Shown in pieces: positions 49,310 through 60,850 of a DNA stretch of 64,000 bases. A model generated the notes under the pieces. It saw nothing but the letters and a program-made list of their open reading frames with translations, did no database searches and had not been told where the DNA came from. How positions within the stretch are numbered: position 1 is the stretch's first letter; the number at the start of each line of letters is the position of its first letter. The translations under genes and the position numbers were made by a program. The stretch comes from Ophioderma brevispina. Taxonomy: Eukaryota; Echinodermata; Ophiuroidea; Amphilepidida; Ophiodermatidae. The stretch is taken from contig JAMKCH010044239.1 of assembly GCA_023653785.1 (NCBI GenBank), positions 54,147-118,146 of the forward strand, written 5' to 3'.

Positions 49310-49995
49310 TAACCTCAGCACACAAACAGGCCGTATTGGTAGAGATGTGTGTTCCTAAGTGCTCGAAAACTCATGCTAAATCCGCCATTTGTTTGTTTGT
49401 GTCACATATTAAGAAATAACACCGGTAAATTTAAATTCCCTGCAGATTTTTGTTAAATAAATTTTGTTTTATACCATATAGCCTTATGGTTTTCTGTCTC
49501 TTGATAAAACACATGCTCATCATGAAGTTTTTTAAAAAGGTATTGTTGATTGACTCAGACCGAAGTCCCGCCTTAAGTGACCTTTACCCCATGCCGAGCA
49601 CAGTTTGAAAGGTTTCTGAAGCTGCTTCATATACGACCATGCAACGTTTCATATAGCAGACCTGAATTTTTGAGATTTGTTTACATTAAGACTGGGAAGT
49701 TCCCCTTTAATAATGACCATCGCCCGAGCACATTTTTGGTGAAGGTTCTCAGGCTGCTCTATGCATGAGTCACGTTGACGCATACTATCTTGCATATAGC
49801 ATATATGGATTTTTAGATTTTCCACATTCTGACCGTATAGGGCCAGTTAATGACCCAGAATGTTCATCGACCCAGATTTTGTGAAGATCTCAAGCTGCTC
49901 ATATGCATCACGACCACTACACATTGCTAGCGGGTCTGATTCGCCGATTGAAACATTGTAGGAATGTGTGGGCCTACCCCCAAAAATCACTTCGA
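49310..49995. other. Copy-B-specific non-coding insertion, unrecognised
   Basis: Not matched in copy A at the equivalent point (about 13590). Contains imperfectly repeated AGATCTCAAGCTGCTCATATGC/GTTCTCAGGCTGCTC phrases at about 49610, 49745 and 49890, spaced roughly 135-145 bp, a weak tandem repeat. Confidence 0.35.
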
Positions 49996-49999
49996 TTAG

Positions 50000-50613
50000 T
50001 GTTTCGTCTTCCCGTCGGAAGACTCTCATAAGCGATGATCAGCTACCTGCACCTCTTCTGGAACTGTTGACCTTAGCCTCATTCCCCAAGGTTGGATGTT
50101 CTTTGTATTAGCGTGATCATATACATGCCAACGTCACGATTTAAGACGTGGTGTCCCCCTCTTTCTTATCGATCCAAAGCTTCCTGTATCCATCTTGTGT
50201 TTTCTGTCCACATTCTTGGTCCTAAATTTTTTGGCACCGTCCCCCGTTTTATGGTGTTGCTTTGTATCAGCGACGTGGTCTGTTTTAGCCGACTTAACAT
50301 TGTGCTTGTAGACTATTTCCTCATTAATCTCGTAAACTTTTGCTTGGCTACTTTCTCACAACCTCATCCTTATGCTCATTGTATCTGGTTGCAAATGTCT
50401 GCCCAGTTTCACCACGTAAGACTTGGACATTTTTTTGCAGCTTATTTCGTGTAACACAATCACTTCTCCAAGTCTTATATGATCATCTTCTACAAAGAAC
50501 ATCACACTCTGTGAATGAGACTAAGGTCAACGGCTCCAGAAGAGGTGCAGTATCTGATCATCGCATTATTGATGAAGTCTTCCGTCTACTGGGAAGACGA
50601 AACGTCTAATCTG
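50000..50613 (-). mobile_element. Penelope-like element fragment with GIY-YIG remnant and inverted ends
   Basis: Minus-strand sequence around 50350-50412 reads ETGQTFATRYNEHKDEVVRK in one frame, the C-terminal GIY-YIG endonuclease of Penelope-like retroelements. Downstream pieces KSAKTDHVAD (about 50270-50300) and RKRGTPRL (about 50145-50170) fit the same domain in shifted frames. The fragment is bracketed by about 120-bp inverted repeats: TTTCGTCTTCCCGTCGGAAG at 50005 and CTTCCGTCTACTGGGAAGAC ending about 50599, both including ACCTCTTCTGGA/TCCAGAAGAGGT. The RT is absent, so this is a 5'-truncated copy. Confidence 0.75.
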
Positions 50614-50689
50614 TAAGTGAATTTTTTGATTTGACACTCATTAAATTTTTCCTATGATTATACCCTCCTAAGGATTTATCAAAGAAAAT

Positions 50690-50910
50690 TGAATCTTGGT
50701 TTTTTACCTAATACAATTATGCGGGAAAACAATGCCTACACTTTTTGTCAAACAATAGAACAATCTGGTGGAATATGTGCACCAGCAGCAGGTGTATGCA
50801 TTGGTTTCCGCCCGCCATATTGTATAGGTAGAAAACCACCTTCCTGTTGTTTTACCGGCGAACCATTCAACTGTGCGGCAACCCTCTATCCATGTGTAGA
50901 GGGGTCAGTG
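50690..50910. mobile_element. Eroded copy of the 19847-20088 palindromic MITE
   Basis: Shares GCGGGAAAACAATGC, CCGCCATATTGT, CTTCCTGTTGTTTTACCGGCG, CCATTCAACTGTGCGGCA and CCATGTGTAGAGG with the copy at 19847-20088. It lies at a different position in the duplication, so it is an independent insertion. Confidence 0.6.
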
Positions 50911-51154
50911 ATATGCATGAGTCACACGTTATCATGCAATGGAATCGGCCATTTTTGGGCGGCTATTTGAAAATGGCCCGCCAACAATATGTTCTGCTGC
51001 CCTCTATCTCGATGTACACAAAGAAAAAAACCCCTGCTCAATTTTTTTATTTATACCCTAGTGATGCAAAATCAACAGAGAAACCTATTTGCGGTGTTGT
51101 GGGTCACAGGAGGAGCTGATAATTTACTATAAATACTAAATATGATTGTTTCTG

Positions 51155-52265
51155 TCCGGCATGCTTAGTTGCCTGTGGCCTATGGAGCTGATAGTTTGGC
51201 ATGTAGTTAGGGAACCACCAGTCTGAACGTTTGTCTAATCAGGATGTCATAGTGACCCAAAAGATCAAAGTTCATCTAGAGGTCACAATTTTGAATAGAG
51301 ATTTCCTATGACCACCAAATTTGGTCAAAGGACCGCTGACCTTATTACAGAACAAATCGGCGTCAAAGGTTCATGTAGAGGTCCTCCAGCTAGGCAAGAA
51401 AAGCGGGATAATCGCGAAAGTGGATCCACCTAGTTTATTAAGACTTCTTCTAAATTTAAAGAACAAATCCCGCAAAAAGTCGAGATACTGTCTGCATTGG
51501 GACGTAACAATTAGCCGCATCAGGTCCTTCAGTTACTTGAAATTGAACTGTGTTCCTGCTACGTTGAGTCAGAGATGACTTTCATCCATTTTCGGCCGTT
51601 AAGTATGATGGACCTTTACAATTGGTATGGAAAATACACGCTAATGTTTTTTAACAGTTCCTCGAAAATAGGACTGAAATATCAAGTAACCACAGCAAAA
51701 GAAACCACAAACGTTCGAGCTCGCTTTACGGGTTGTGGAAATTAGCGACCCCATTAGCGACCCCGGGTCACTATTTACCCCTGATGAATTCTCAGACTTG
51801 TACGAATAAACCGTAGAATGCAGTTATGCAGAAATGCAGTTTATTCCGTACAAGTCTGATGAATTCAGTGACCCATGGCGCTAATTTCACAACCCTTCGC
51901 TTTGGGTTCTATACCTGAATCCACACATACTTTAAAACAATTACTATTTCACTCCATTCTTATGAAACAAAAATTACTTTAATTATAACTTGGGCTTTGA
52001 AGGTTCAAGAATGTGGTCTTGACTCGCCATTAACCACAGGTCCCAGAGAGGGTTTCATAATTTATTTATTATAAATATGGGGGTGATCAGGGCAACCCAT
52101 GAATGATTGGCTTTAGTTATTATTTGAGTATTTCAAAGTTTGCACTCCGCGCGCAGAACATAAAATTTATCATAAAACGTGACATACTTATGTAGACGTT
52201 GGATGGACCGATGTGTAATACTTGATTGAAGTTTTGCCCTGTGAAATACAAATAAATATAAATAC
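51155..52265. other. Copy-B non-coding DNA collinear with copy A
   Basis: 51155-51515 corresponds to 14340-14819 (left flank of the foldback element) and 51516-52265 to 19678-20500 (right flank), with private insertions in each copy. The join at about 51515 is the empty site of the foldback element. Confidence 0.65.
51733..51896. mobile_element. Palindromic MITE, about 160 bp, copy B only
   Basis: GTTGTGGAAATTAGCGACC on the left pairs with GCGCTAATTTCACAAC on the right. Inside, CAGACTTGTACG pairs with CGTACAAGTCTG and TGATGAATTC is on both arms. Flanked by CGCTTTACGGGTT and CGCTTTGGGTT, a target-site duplication. Copy A (about 20115) has one copy of this target and no insertion. Confidence 0.75.
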
Positions 52266-52632
52266 TACCGTTTATGAAGCTTGTCTGGAATAACTTTAAA
52301 TCCCCTACTGAAGAAATGGTTCATTCCGGCCCCTTTTGTCGTGTGCTTGCTAGGCTACACTTCGCGTGCCTAGCAACGGGCCGCCAATCCCTGGGGTTAC
52401 CCTTTGTTTGCTGTTCTTTAATGCGTTCTTTGTCCTTGTATTGGGTGTTCATTTCAATTCGGTCATTACGCTTTCCGTCATCAAGCGAGTAGGGTTTCAC
52501 CTTTGTCGCTCGTTCAAAATTTTTGAATATTATTTGAGTTCTCTTGAACAAGAACTTCTTGCATAAAGAGAATCAGATTTTGTTTCATCATATTTGATTT
52601 ATTATCTTACCGTTGCTTCGCTCTTTATCGCA

Positions 52633-55013
52633 ATGGGACGGCGTAAAGGCACGAAGAAAAGCTGCTTCGGCTCCGTTGGGAATAAGGCAATCTAGGGCCA
52701 AATCTAGGGCCACTGATATCAGTGTTGTTCCGAATGGTATGATTCCGCTTCTACCAAGCCAATTACGGGTCGTCGAGTTGTCAGTTGCTTCGAGTTCCAG
52801 TCGTCAATCAACAGCTTCTATACCTGCAAATAATAATACTACAGATCCAGTCGGCTAACGAGGGACGTACCAGGTTCGAGCTTATACAGTGTGTACCACT
52901 GGGGTGTCAGCGAATACCAGACAGAGTGCGGCGGAAGTGAGTAGTACAGTCAGGATTATAGCGAGCTACCAGTCAGGGTTGCCGGCGGAGTTCTAGTCGG
53001 GTACGTTGACGTGTACCAGTCTGGGTGTACAGGAAATCAGCCAAAGACGTTACAGTTAGTCAGCAAAGCAGTGAGAGTGTCAAGGAGCAAAGCAGAAGTT
53101 GCTTCAAGGAACAGCGGGTGAGGAATAATCAATTACATGCGAGCCATCCGTTGAATTCTGGTTTAATGGGTGATCGATTAAGTGAGAGTAATCGTCCTCA
53201 AGTGGGTATTGATCAATCTAGTATCAATGTTGTTAGAGTGATAACTTTCGTTATTGTGACCACATTGCAAGTCAATGAGCAGCACCGGGGTCAATACCGG
53301 GTGACTCTTTTTCAAAAATTTAACTAATTTGTACAGTGTTGGTTAATAAGCAAATGTTAGAACTTAACAATTCAAGTAGCGGTAGTTAGTAGTCAATTGA
53401 ACAACACCAGAATCAACACGGTGGATTCTTTTTCAAATCTAGCTAATTTCAACAGTGTTGGTAATAATACGAATGTTAGGCTCTTAACACTTCAAGTTGT
53501 GCAGTTAGTAGTATCAGCATACTTCCAGGGCTGGGGAGTGTGAAACAATGTTTATAGTAGGCTCCCTATGTTAATTGTATGCTGTGTCATCGGTGAAGTG
53601 TACCAAATCAAGTTTACTTAACTCGTGCTAATACTTTATCCTTGAGTTCATTGTGTCCTCCCAATTTCAATGCCAAATCCTAACCCGCTTTTATCAGTGT
53701 GTAGTCCTCTGGGATCTACCCTACCTCAATCATTGAAAACCAAAATTATAAATAGTGAGTTTGGGATTTCAGATTGCTCTGGAAAGGAGTGGAATGGTAG
53801 GTCAAGACCCAAAAGATTTCTCCCTGACAGTGGGTGAAGGGGGTAAATTACTTTGGCAAGATAATAGACCCCAAGAGGTCTATTAACTCCGTTCATTCTT
53901 GGACCTCGGCATTCTTGATTTATGCATCGGTTTATTTGAGTGCACATCCTCTTAGGGTTCAGGAAATACTTAAGTATGCTGATCTGAGCCGCACTGCGGC
54001 CGCTCGTCATGAAGGTTGGGGGTGGCGGTCTTACGATGTGCAATTAGAGTGTGAGGCAGGCAAATGGAACCCGCACAGGTCCTGGTAACTTATCGATGGT
54101 GAATGTGGGCTCTGTATGTGGTTCGTCATTTTCGAGGAATTCATGCCAAATCGGGGGATGCCCAAGGTCAAGGGTCATCACTAAGGGGATCTTCCTTTAT
54201 GACTTCACAGTCCAAATTTTTTCGATCAATCAATCAGAAAAAAGGTCAAAACAACTTCGCCCCAAAAACCTCTGCTTCAACATGGAGGAAAGCAGTGGCA
54301 GGAAGATTCTGCTTCGACTTTCAAATTCAAATTCAAATTCAAATTCAAATTAGTTTATTAGCATATCATTCAGGCCAATACATATCATAATGATACAATT
54401 ATTACTGTTATTATTGGAATAAATATGAAATATTAAGGAGGAAAAATAATATACAGAATGTTGAAAGGCATGATATCAAATGCGGGAGAGGCCATAATAA
54501 GTCTGATGGACTTTGAGCATGACCCCACCTAAATAGACAATGATTATGATTAATAATTTAACTACTGGACAAGACATGACAAGACAAGACAGGACAGGAC
54601 GATACACGACGAGGACATTGACAATCATTGTTTTAACATGATCAGGGGCAAAAAAGAAAACATGGTGAACTTGGCGAACCAGTAAAGACACGATGAAAGA
54701 GGGGGATAAAAGGTATTGCAAGATGAAGTGGTCAAATATAGAAATGAGGGGGCAAAAATACTGATGACATGTTTTATGACTGATAATCAAAAAAGTTCAA
54801 TTAAATATTTATTAATTAACTCTTGTTTTAGATTAAATTTCAAAAGCAGTAATGGTTTTAGAGTTTATGATACTGTACTAAGTGGTTCCATTTTTGAGGA
54901 CCAGAGTAGTACAGTGCAGGTGTCACGCACCCAGTGCAAGTTCAATCACAAATGTTGCACTGTGAAGAAGCAGGTCATGGTGCGCCCAAGTGCAAGAAAA
55001 AATGGAAAGTAGT
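52633..55013 (+). pseudogene. Ngaro gag-like region, interrupted
   Basis: Starts at a Met followed by basic GRRKGTKK. A conserved gag block reads VHSWTSAFLIYASVYLSAHP then VQEILKYADLSRTAAARH and GWGWRSYDVQLE (about 53895-54055), the typical Ngaro/DIRS gag signature. QKKGQNNFAPK follows (about 54235-54265). After the LINE insertion the 3' end shows CKFNHKCC and, in the next frame, CEEAGHGAPKC (about 54935-55000), a CCHC-like zinc knuckle. The product would coat the element RNA. Frameshifts and the LINE tail make it non-functional. Confidence 0.7.
54318..54790 (-). mobile_element. LINE 3' end with TTTGAA-type tail, inserted in Ngaro gag
   Basis: On the minus strand it ends in AATAAACTAATTTGAATTTG and continues as five TTTGAA repeats (54320-54351 on the plus strand). 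Such short tandem tails mark CR1/L2-type LINE 3' ends. No RT domain is retained, so it is strongly 5'-truncated. The upstream edge is approximate. Confidence 0.65.
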
Positions 55014-55137
55014 TGTATAATTAAATCTGAGGGTGTACAAAAGGGGTTTGTGTATATGTTGTAAATACCCCTCCCCTATTAGATTGTTAAATTTGATGCC
55101 ATTGTTAGAAGTTTACCCAAAAAATCAGATGCTAAAA

Positions 55138-56100
55138 TTCTCAAGGAAGGTTTTTCGTGTGGTTTTAAGTTAGGTTATATTAGGGAAAGACGTTCGTGAT
55201 GCACCAAATTTAAAGTCTGTTAACCAATTGAAAGAGAAGGTTTTGAAAAATTAGACAAAGAGATTAAATTGGGCCGAATTGCTGGTCCCTTTGTTCAAAG
55301 GCCTTTGTCGAACTTAATTATATCCCCCGTTGGTCTAGTACCGAAGGCAGAAGCTGGTAAATGGAGAATGATTCATCATCTCTCTTATCCTGAAGGAGAA
55401 TCTGTGAATGATGAGATAGTCCTATTGTACTGTGCGTTGGCTAGTTTTATGTTCTGTCAACTTAGTTCTACATGGGGAAGGGGGCTTTATGGCTAAGGCC
55501 GACATTGAATCGTCCTTTTTAACTCTTGCCAGTAGTTCCTGGGATTTTAAACTACTTGGCAGTGAAAATTGAATACAAGTTTTTCGGTAGATAAAGCTCT
55601 CCCAATGGGAGCATCATGCTCTCCAACCTTATTTGAAAAATTTTCATCTTTTTTTGGAATGGGCAGCAAAGCGGGCTTCAGGCACAGACGAATTTACCCA
55701 CTTTTTCTGATGATTTCTTCTTTGCTGGGTACGGTGGGGTTCATGGCAGATTATCGTGCCTTCAGATTCTTAGATCTTTTGAACTTATGTGTCTTGGCGT
55801 GCCCCTGGCAAAGGATAAATCAGTAGGTCCTTGCCCCAATATTGTTTACCTGGGCTTCAGATTGATTCGATATCTCAGACTATATCCATTCCGCATGCCA
55901 AATTAGTATCGGTTAGAGACAAAATCAAAAATGCCTTTGGCCTTTCAAAAATTTTCCCTTGAGAAATCTACAGTCCTTGATTGGATCGCCTTTCATCGTT
56001 TGTCAGGTCGATTCTCCCCGGTAGGCCTTTTTTTACGTCGGCTTGTTATTTTGACCTGTGGCATAAAAAACTTGTGCCAAAATTAGTGCTTTCTTAGGCG
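55138..56100 (+). pseudogene. Ngaro/DIRS reverse transcriptase, frameshifted
   Basis: Reads LKEGFSCGFKLGYI (about 55140-55180), IKLGRIAGPFVQRPLSNLII (about 55265-55325), SPVGLVPKAEAGKWRMIHHL and YPEGESVND (about 55325-55415), then LPMGASCSPTLFEKFSSFF (about 55600-55655) and SDDFFFAG (about 55705-55730), where the two aspartates of the YxDD-type active site are retained. Spacing and motifs are those of DIRS/Ngaro RTs. At least four frame changes. Confidence 0.85.
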
Positions 56101-56179
56101 CTAAAAGTTGATTTGAAAATGTGGGTTGTATTTTTAGACGAGTTTATGGTGTTTCCATTTTTTCAAGACCCAGACATGG

Positions 56180-56580
56180 GTTATCGAGATGATTTACAGC
56201 GTTATACAGTTGCTAGTGGAGTGTAGTTTCGGGGGATATTTTCAGGGTACGTGGTTTCAAGGGGGGTGCCGAAACATGTTCACTAACGCAGAGATCTATT
56301 GCTTGGATGGAATTTTTTCCTTTAGTAGTGTCAATTTGTTGTGGGGGGAATTATGGGAAGTAGACGTAATTATTTTAAGATCGGAACTGAGGCGGTTGTG
56401 GCTATTCATAAATAGACAAACATCGAATGTCCCGAATATGAATTGCTTCGCTTTTTTGTCTTACAATGTCTAAAATTCAACATTTCCTTTTCTGCCAGGC
56501 ATATTCCGGAGTAAATAATAATATTGCTGACGCTTTGTCACGATTTCAGATGGCTCGCTGGTTCGGGAAGAGGCTCCATT
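56180..56580 (+). pseudogene. Ngaro RNase H domain, frameshifted
   Basis: FGGYFQGTWFQGG (about 56225-56265), LLWGELW (about 56335-56360), INRQTSNVPNM (about 56408-56440) and, in the next frame, ARHIPGVNNNIADALSRFQ-like sequence (about 56505-56550). This is the usual DIRS-type RNase H ending in ADALSR. It degrades the RNA strand during reverse transcription. Confidence 0.75.
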
Positions 56581-56589
56581 GGCAGACTC

Positions 56590-57560
56590 GGTAGGAACTG
56601 CGATACCCGATTTTGTGTGGAATCTTTAGAATCAAAAGCTCATCAGCTTTTACATGCGTCATTAGCTGAAAATACATGGGTCACTTATAGGCGGGCTCTT
56701 GATAGTTTCATTAATTTTCGTCAAAGTTTGGGTTTGTGCAACCGGTGGCCAGTAAAAACCGGTGACCATCATTGCGTAATAGCTTATCTTTGCATTGAGA
56801 AATTTGCCCCATCATCTGTTAATACTTATATTTCAGCCTTATCGTTTGTTCACAAGGTCAATTAGTGTGATGACCCAACATGCAGTTTTCATTTGTTTCA
56901 AAATGAGGGAGGGTTGCAAACGGCTAAATCCGCAGTTGATGCAGGTTGCCCAATCAACGTTCCCAATTTTGCAGAGGTTGATAGCAATCTACCAGCAATC
57001 TGCAAACTTCGTATGAGGTAGCCTTATTTAGAGGTTTTTTGCTGAGCCGTTTTTGGCTTCCTTAGAAGTTAGTGAATTTTACGTGTAGAACCAACATTGG
57101 GCAAGTACATTGTTATTTCGGTAAATGACATTTTTTGGGTTAAGGAGAATCCTTTCTGCTTAAAGTTAATTTTGTAAAACTTCAAAACGATCAGAAGGGA
57201 AGGCTCCTCCAATTTTAATTGAAAAATTTGGGAACTCACAGCTATGCCCTGTGCATGGCCCCCCCCCCGGCAGTTTCTGAATTTATGAGTATTAGGAGCC
57301 CGGGCCACGGTCCCTTGTTCGTGTATTTCGGGGGTGACCTCTTACGGCTTACCATTGGGGCACGTTCTAAAAAGGGATTGGAGGTAATTGGTTTGCCCGC
57401 TAAGCTTTTTTCTTCCTCATATTTTAGAATTGGCGCGGCAACTTCAGCCTCAATGTGGATTGTCAGATGAGTGTATTATGAACATGGGTAGGTGAAATCC
57501 ACAGCATTTTTAAACTATAATTAGACCAATCGCTCATTTCCTTTCTGTAAAGATTTTTAA
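56590..57560 (+). pseudogene. Ngaro tyrosine recombinase, frameshifted
   Basis: Integrates the element DNA. The N-terminal SAM-like part reads LLHASLAENTWVTYRRALDS, IAYLCIEKFAPSSVNTYISA and SFVHKV (about 56640-56860). The core has FPILQRLIAI (about 56970), then GHGPLFVYFGGD (about 57305-57340), GLPAKLFSSSYFRIGAATSA (about 57390-57455) with the HxxR arginine kept but the histidine read as Tyr, and a FLNY tyrosine block split by a frameshift (about 57505-57530). The first catalytic arginine box near 57040 is disrupted. Confidence 0.8.
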
Positions 57561-57599
57561 ATTACCTTAGTTTTTGTTTGTGGTGAAATTCAAATAGTT

Positions 57600-58140
57600 T
57601 CCACGGGTATTTTTTATTTGGGAAGCCACAGTCTCTGACAAGGAGTTTACTTGTAGAGTGACTGTATTTTGAAGGCTTTTAATATTAATTGTAATATCAT
57701 TCACACAGGGGCTTGGGTAGTTTTGGTTCAGTTTTTACATAACTATCAGCATCTATTTATTACTAAGTTTCCAGTAACCATGTGACTTGACATTCTGCTT
57801 TGTAATCTATTACCCCTTTCTAGCCTACATTGCCTTTTAGTTTCTCGTTTATTGTAAAAAAACCTGTTAGCATAAGTCATCCTTTATAACATTCATAATA
57901 GCTTCCACAGATATCTTATTTGGGAGGTTAATAGCCTCTGACATGGGGGGAGGGAAGGGTTTTACTTGTAGAGCAATGTGATTTGATGAGTTGATTGTTT
58001 TTCACACCAACAAAAAGTTATAATTTCGTTTAGTTTGCTTAGCGTACTTTGAAAGTAATAAATTCGCGTTTGTTAATTGTCTTTTTGTTTTGGAATTTGG
58101 GCATTTAATTAAGTAGAGTGAAGAATGGAGGGCGTGGAAT
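57600..58140 (+). repeat. Related 3' repeats of the Ngaro element
   Basis: TATTTGGGA, a TCTCTGACA-like phrase and GTTTACTTGTAGAGTGA at about 57615-57662 recur at 57918-57985 as TATTTGGGAGG, CCTCTGACATGG and TTTTACTTGTAGAGCAA. A third GAGTTTACTTGTAGAGAA lies at 60091-60108, after the LINE insertion. These may be element-end repeats or intron-like spacers. Confidence 0.5.
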
Positions 58141-58199
58141 TCCCTAACATTTTATATTTTGGGCATGATCTCTACATTCCTCCTTTGAAATAATTGGCC

Positions 58200-59990
58200 T
58201 TTTATTGTATTATTCAATTTTTCTCTGGCCATCACAAAACAATGAACAAGACAAAGAATATAGCAATGGGTACCCAAAAGAATGCTAGTCTAAGGGCTCC
58301 CATTTACAATACAAAAACATATAAATGGGACATATAACATAAGACAAACATAATAATTATGACATTCAATCAAAAACAAATATACACAGCACATCCAAAT
58401 ATATAAAATTCACCTATAGCAGTTAATTATTACAATATTGCACATCAATCAAAGAATCAGACATTGTTTTTAAAGATACAAATTTCAATTTTTACAAAGA
58501 TGATCTTTGACTCTTCCCTTACAAACACCAACAGTGGAGCTGTAATGATCTTCTGAAGGGAGAGAATTCCAGCAACTAATTGCGGAATATGTAAAAAAAG
58601 TGGAGCCTGCTTGATGTTTTCACCTTAAAACTCTCAGAGCTAATGAGTGATCGAGTCGGTATTAATCCTCGTCTTACGAGTGAACAAATCAGGAGGGGCA
58701 TACACACATGAATTGAGATACTTGTAACAGTAAGTAAGGATAAAGTATTTCCTGCGATTAGCTAGATATGGTATAACAAATCTAGCACAAAGAGTATTGT
58801 AGAGGGACCAATCCCGGCTCGTCATTCTAAATGCAAAGTTTTTGAATATCTTCCAGAGCATTTAATTCCTTTTACAAAATAGGGATTCCAAATAAAACTA
58901 TGATATTCTAAGTTGGGACGCACAACTGTTTTGTAAAAAGACAAAATAAGTCAGGATAGTCTTATAAAAACTGCGATACAAGAAACCCAAAAGACGGCGT
59001 GCCCGTTTGGTATGATTCAATATGGATTAGACCAAGACAAATATGGGAAAGCGTGATCCAAGAATACTTGAAATTAAAGACCCGCGTTCGATAGGAAAGT
59101 TTTGCAAATGAAAATTTGAGCTGTTGGAAGAAAATATGTCTATTTGTGATCACATAAATTTGGTTTTGTCCTTATCCTGTGAGTTTTTTTGAAGAAACCC
59201 AATGAGAAAATCGATTCGCATTCGGCCTGAAGTGGAAGTATTCGGTGGTAGAAGAAGATAGGACGATAATTAGAATGTCGGCATCATACATAATCACTTT
59301 ACTAGAAAAATCTAAAACATTGATGTTAGAAGTGAATAATAAAAAGAAGTGGACCAAGATTAGATCCCTGGGGAACGCCCGAAGTGACGGCTATTGAAGG
59401 TGAGGTGGCACCATGGACAACACCACGTGTGTACGGTTTTAAGATATGACACAAACCATTTAGGGCCAAGTCAACAACGCCGCCTTAATAAAAGCTGTTT
59501 TCGACCAAAAGAGATGTGAAACTTTGTCGAAAGCTTTCGACAGGTCGAAAAAAACAGCGGCGATGTTAGAAGAGTCCGGTCAATGAATGTGAAACCATCC
59601 TCAACAACCGCCACCAAGGGTCCCCCGTGGATCTACCAGGTATAACCCCAAACGTGATTTGGAGGCGAATAAAACCTGCTGAAGAAACGAACATGAATAG
59701 ATGATTGTGAACAACTTTCCCATAATCTTGCTAACTAAACACTGTAAGAATGAATAGGACGGTAATATGACGTGTGGACCGATCTTTGATTTAAATAGGG
59801 AACATCACTTACTATGTTTCCAATTGGTGGGGAAACAACCAAGATCAAAACACAAAATTAAAAAAGTCGGCAAGAAATGGCAAAAGGCCGAGATCGAGAT
59901 TGCTGGCATGGTTCCTTTAACATGGGGGCAGAGAAATCCCATCAGGTCCAACGGCAGTATTAGTGTTCAAGATTGAGTATAAAATCACAA
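58200..59990 (-). mobile_element. LINE (CR1/Jockey-like) inserted in the Ngaro element
   Basis: Minus-strand non-LTR element within the Ngaro 3' half, splitting the recombinase region from the hydrolase. The RT remnant lies at 58490-59640. The 3' side extends toward about 58205, where the plus strand has CTCTGGCCATCACAAAAC. Edges are approximate and no target duplication was identified. Confidence 0.65.
58490..59640 (-). pseudogene. LINE reverse transcriptase, frameshifted
   Basis: Reading leftward: SNIAAVFFDLSKAFDKVSH (about 59510-59570), WFVSYLK (about 59445-59465), VTSGVPQGSNLGPLLF (about 59350-59395), then MYDADILII (about 59265-59290) in the place of the YADD catalytic motif, with one inserted residue. 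Further on GLIHIESYQTG and LVSQFL (about 58960-59030) and the C-terminal FVIPYLANRRKYFILTYCYK then YAPPDLFTRKTRINT (about 58650-58790). These fit CR1/Jockey-type RT order. Several frame changes. Confidence 0.85.
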
Positions 59991-60229
59991 TTTCATTATT
60001 TTATCATATAATGTCTTAGGTTTTTAGCCTGTAAACATTATATTGGACGCCTCCGATATTTATATGGGGAATTTAAAAACCATAATGACAGGGAGTTTAC
60101 TTGTAGAGAATCTGCTATTGGATTTTTCCATGAAATTAACGATGATTTTGTTTTTCTTGTGTTTAAGTAGTATTATGTTAATTAAGGTTTGTATTATATG
60201 GAAGGGCATAATCTGCCCTACCTTTTATG

Positions 60230-60850
60230 TTCCCACTGCTGTTTTTTGTCTTTTATATTTTGGTAGGTCGCATGACGACATGGATAGTGGGGATCGTATT
60301 GTGTTCCACGCTGGGGAGAAAAACAACCCAATGAAATGGAGGTGGTACAGTTGTGTGGAAAAGGCCATCTGGTGCAAGAATTGCTGGTTTGACCAACAGA
60401 TTAAGCCGAAGCTTTCACGACCATCCATACCCAACTCCCGTTATCCGGCATGTTGGGACGAACGATATTTTAGTCTCCGTTGGGTGAGAGATAAGAAGTA
60501 GAATTAAGGAAAATTTAGAGGGTATTAGGCTTTTACCGAACACTAGGACTTATTTTGGTCGGATGTTTGACCAGGTCAATGCTATCAAGGGAGTACCATG
60601 GGGTGTGGTAATAAAATTGGCACCAATCAACATCAAAACAAGTTTGTCTCAAGATGTGCAGGAGAATGGACATGTTACATGTATTAACAACTTCAAATGG
60701 GTTTCATCCCAAATGACAGAGATTGTTCTTCCATGATGGTATTCATTTGTCAGATCTAGGGAAGCCTTGTTTTAAGGCAACTTGCAATGCGCTTACTTTC
60801 TTTAATGCGAGGCCAGATGTTCGCTGCTATCCTCAAGAATGCATGGATGT
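60230..60850 (+). pseudogene. SGNH hydrolase of the Ngaro element, frameshifted
   Basis: Block III is intact as RHVGTNDI (about 60439-60462). Block V is intact as FHDGIHLSDLGKPCFKATC (about 60732-60790), followed by NALTFFNARPD. The block I region around 60283-60300 shows a WIVG/GDRIV remnant. IKENLEGIRLLPNT links blocks III and V (about 60502-60545). Ngaro elements of several animals carry such an additional hydrolase ORF of unknown role. Here it is separated from the recombinase by a LINE insertion. Confidence 0.8.

Noticed and set aside
50092..50454. 120-codon plus-strand ORF
   Set aside because: It is the opposite strand of the Penelope GIY-YIG remnant.
53726..54043. 105-codon minus-strand ORF
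   Set aside because: Shadow of the Ngaro gag block on the plus strand.
60043..60501. 152-codon ORF as an independent gene
   Set aside because: Only its 3' part coincides with the hydrolase region and in the wrong frame; the recognisable motifs RHVGTNDI and DGIHLSDLG are in other frames of the Ngaro element.
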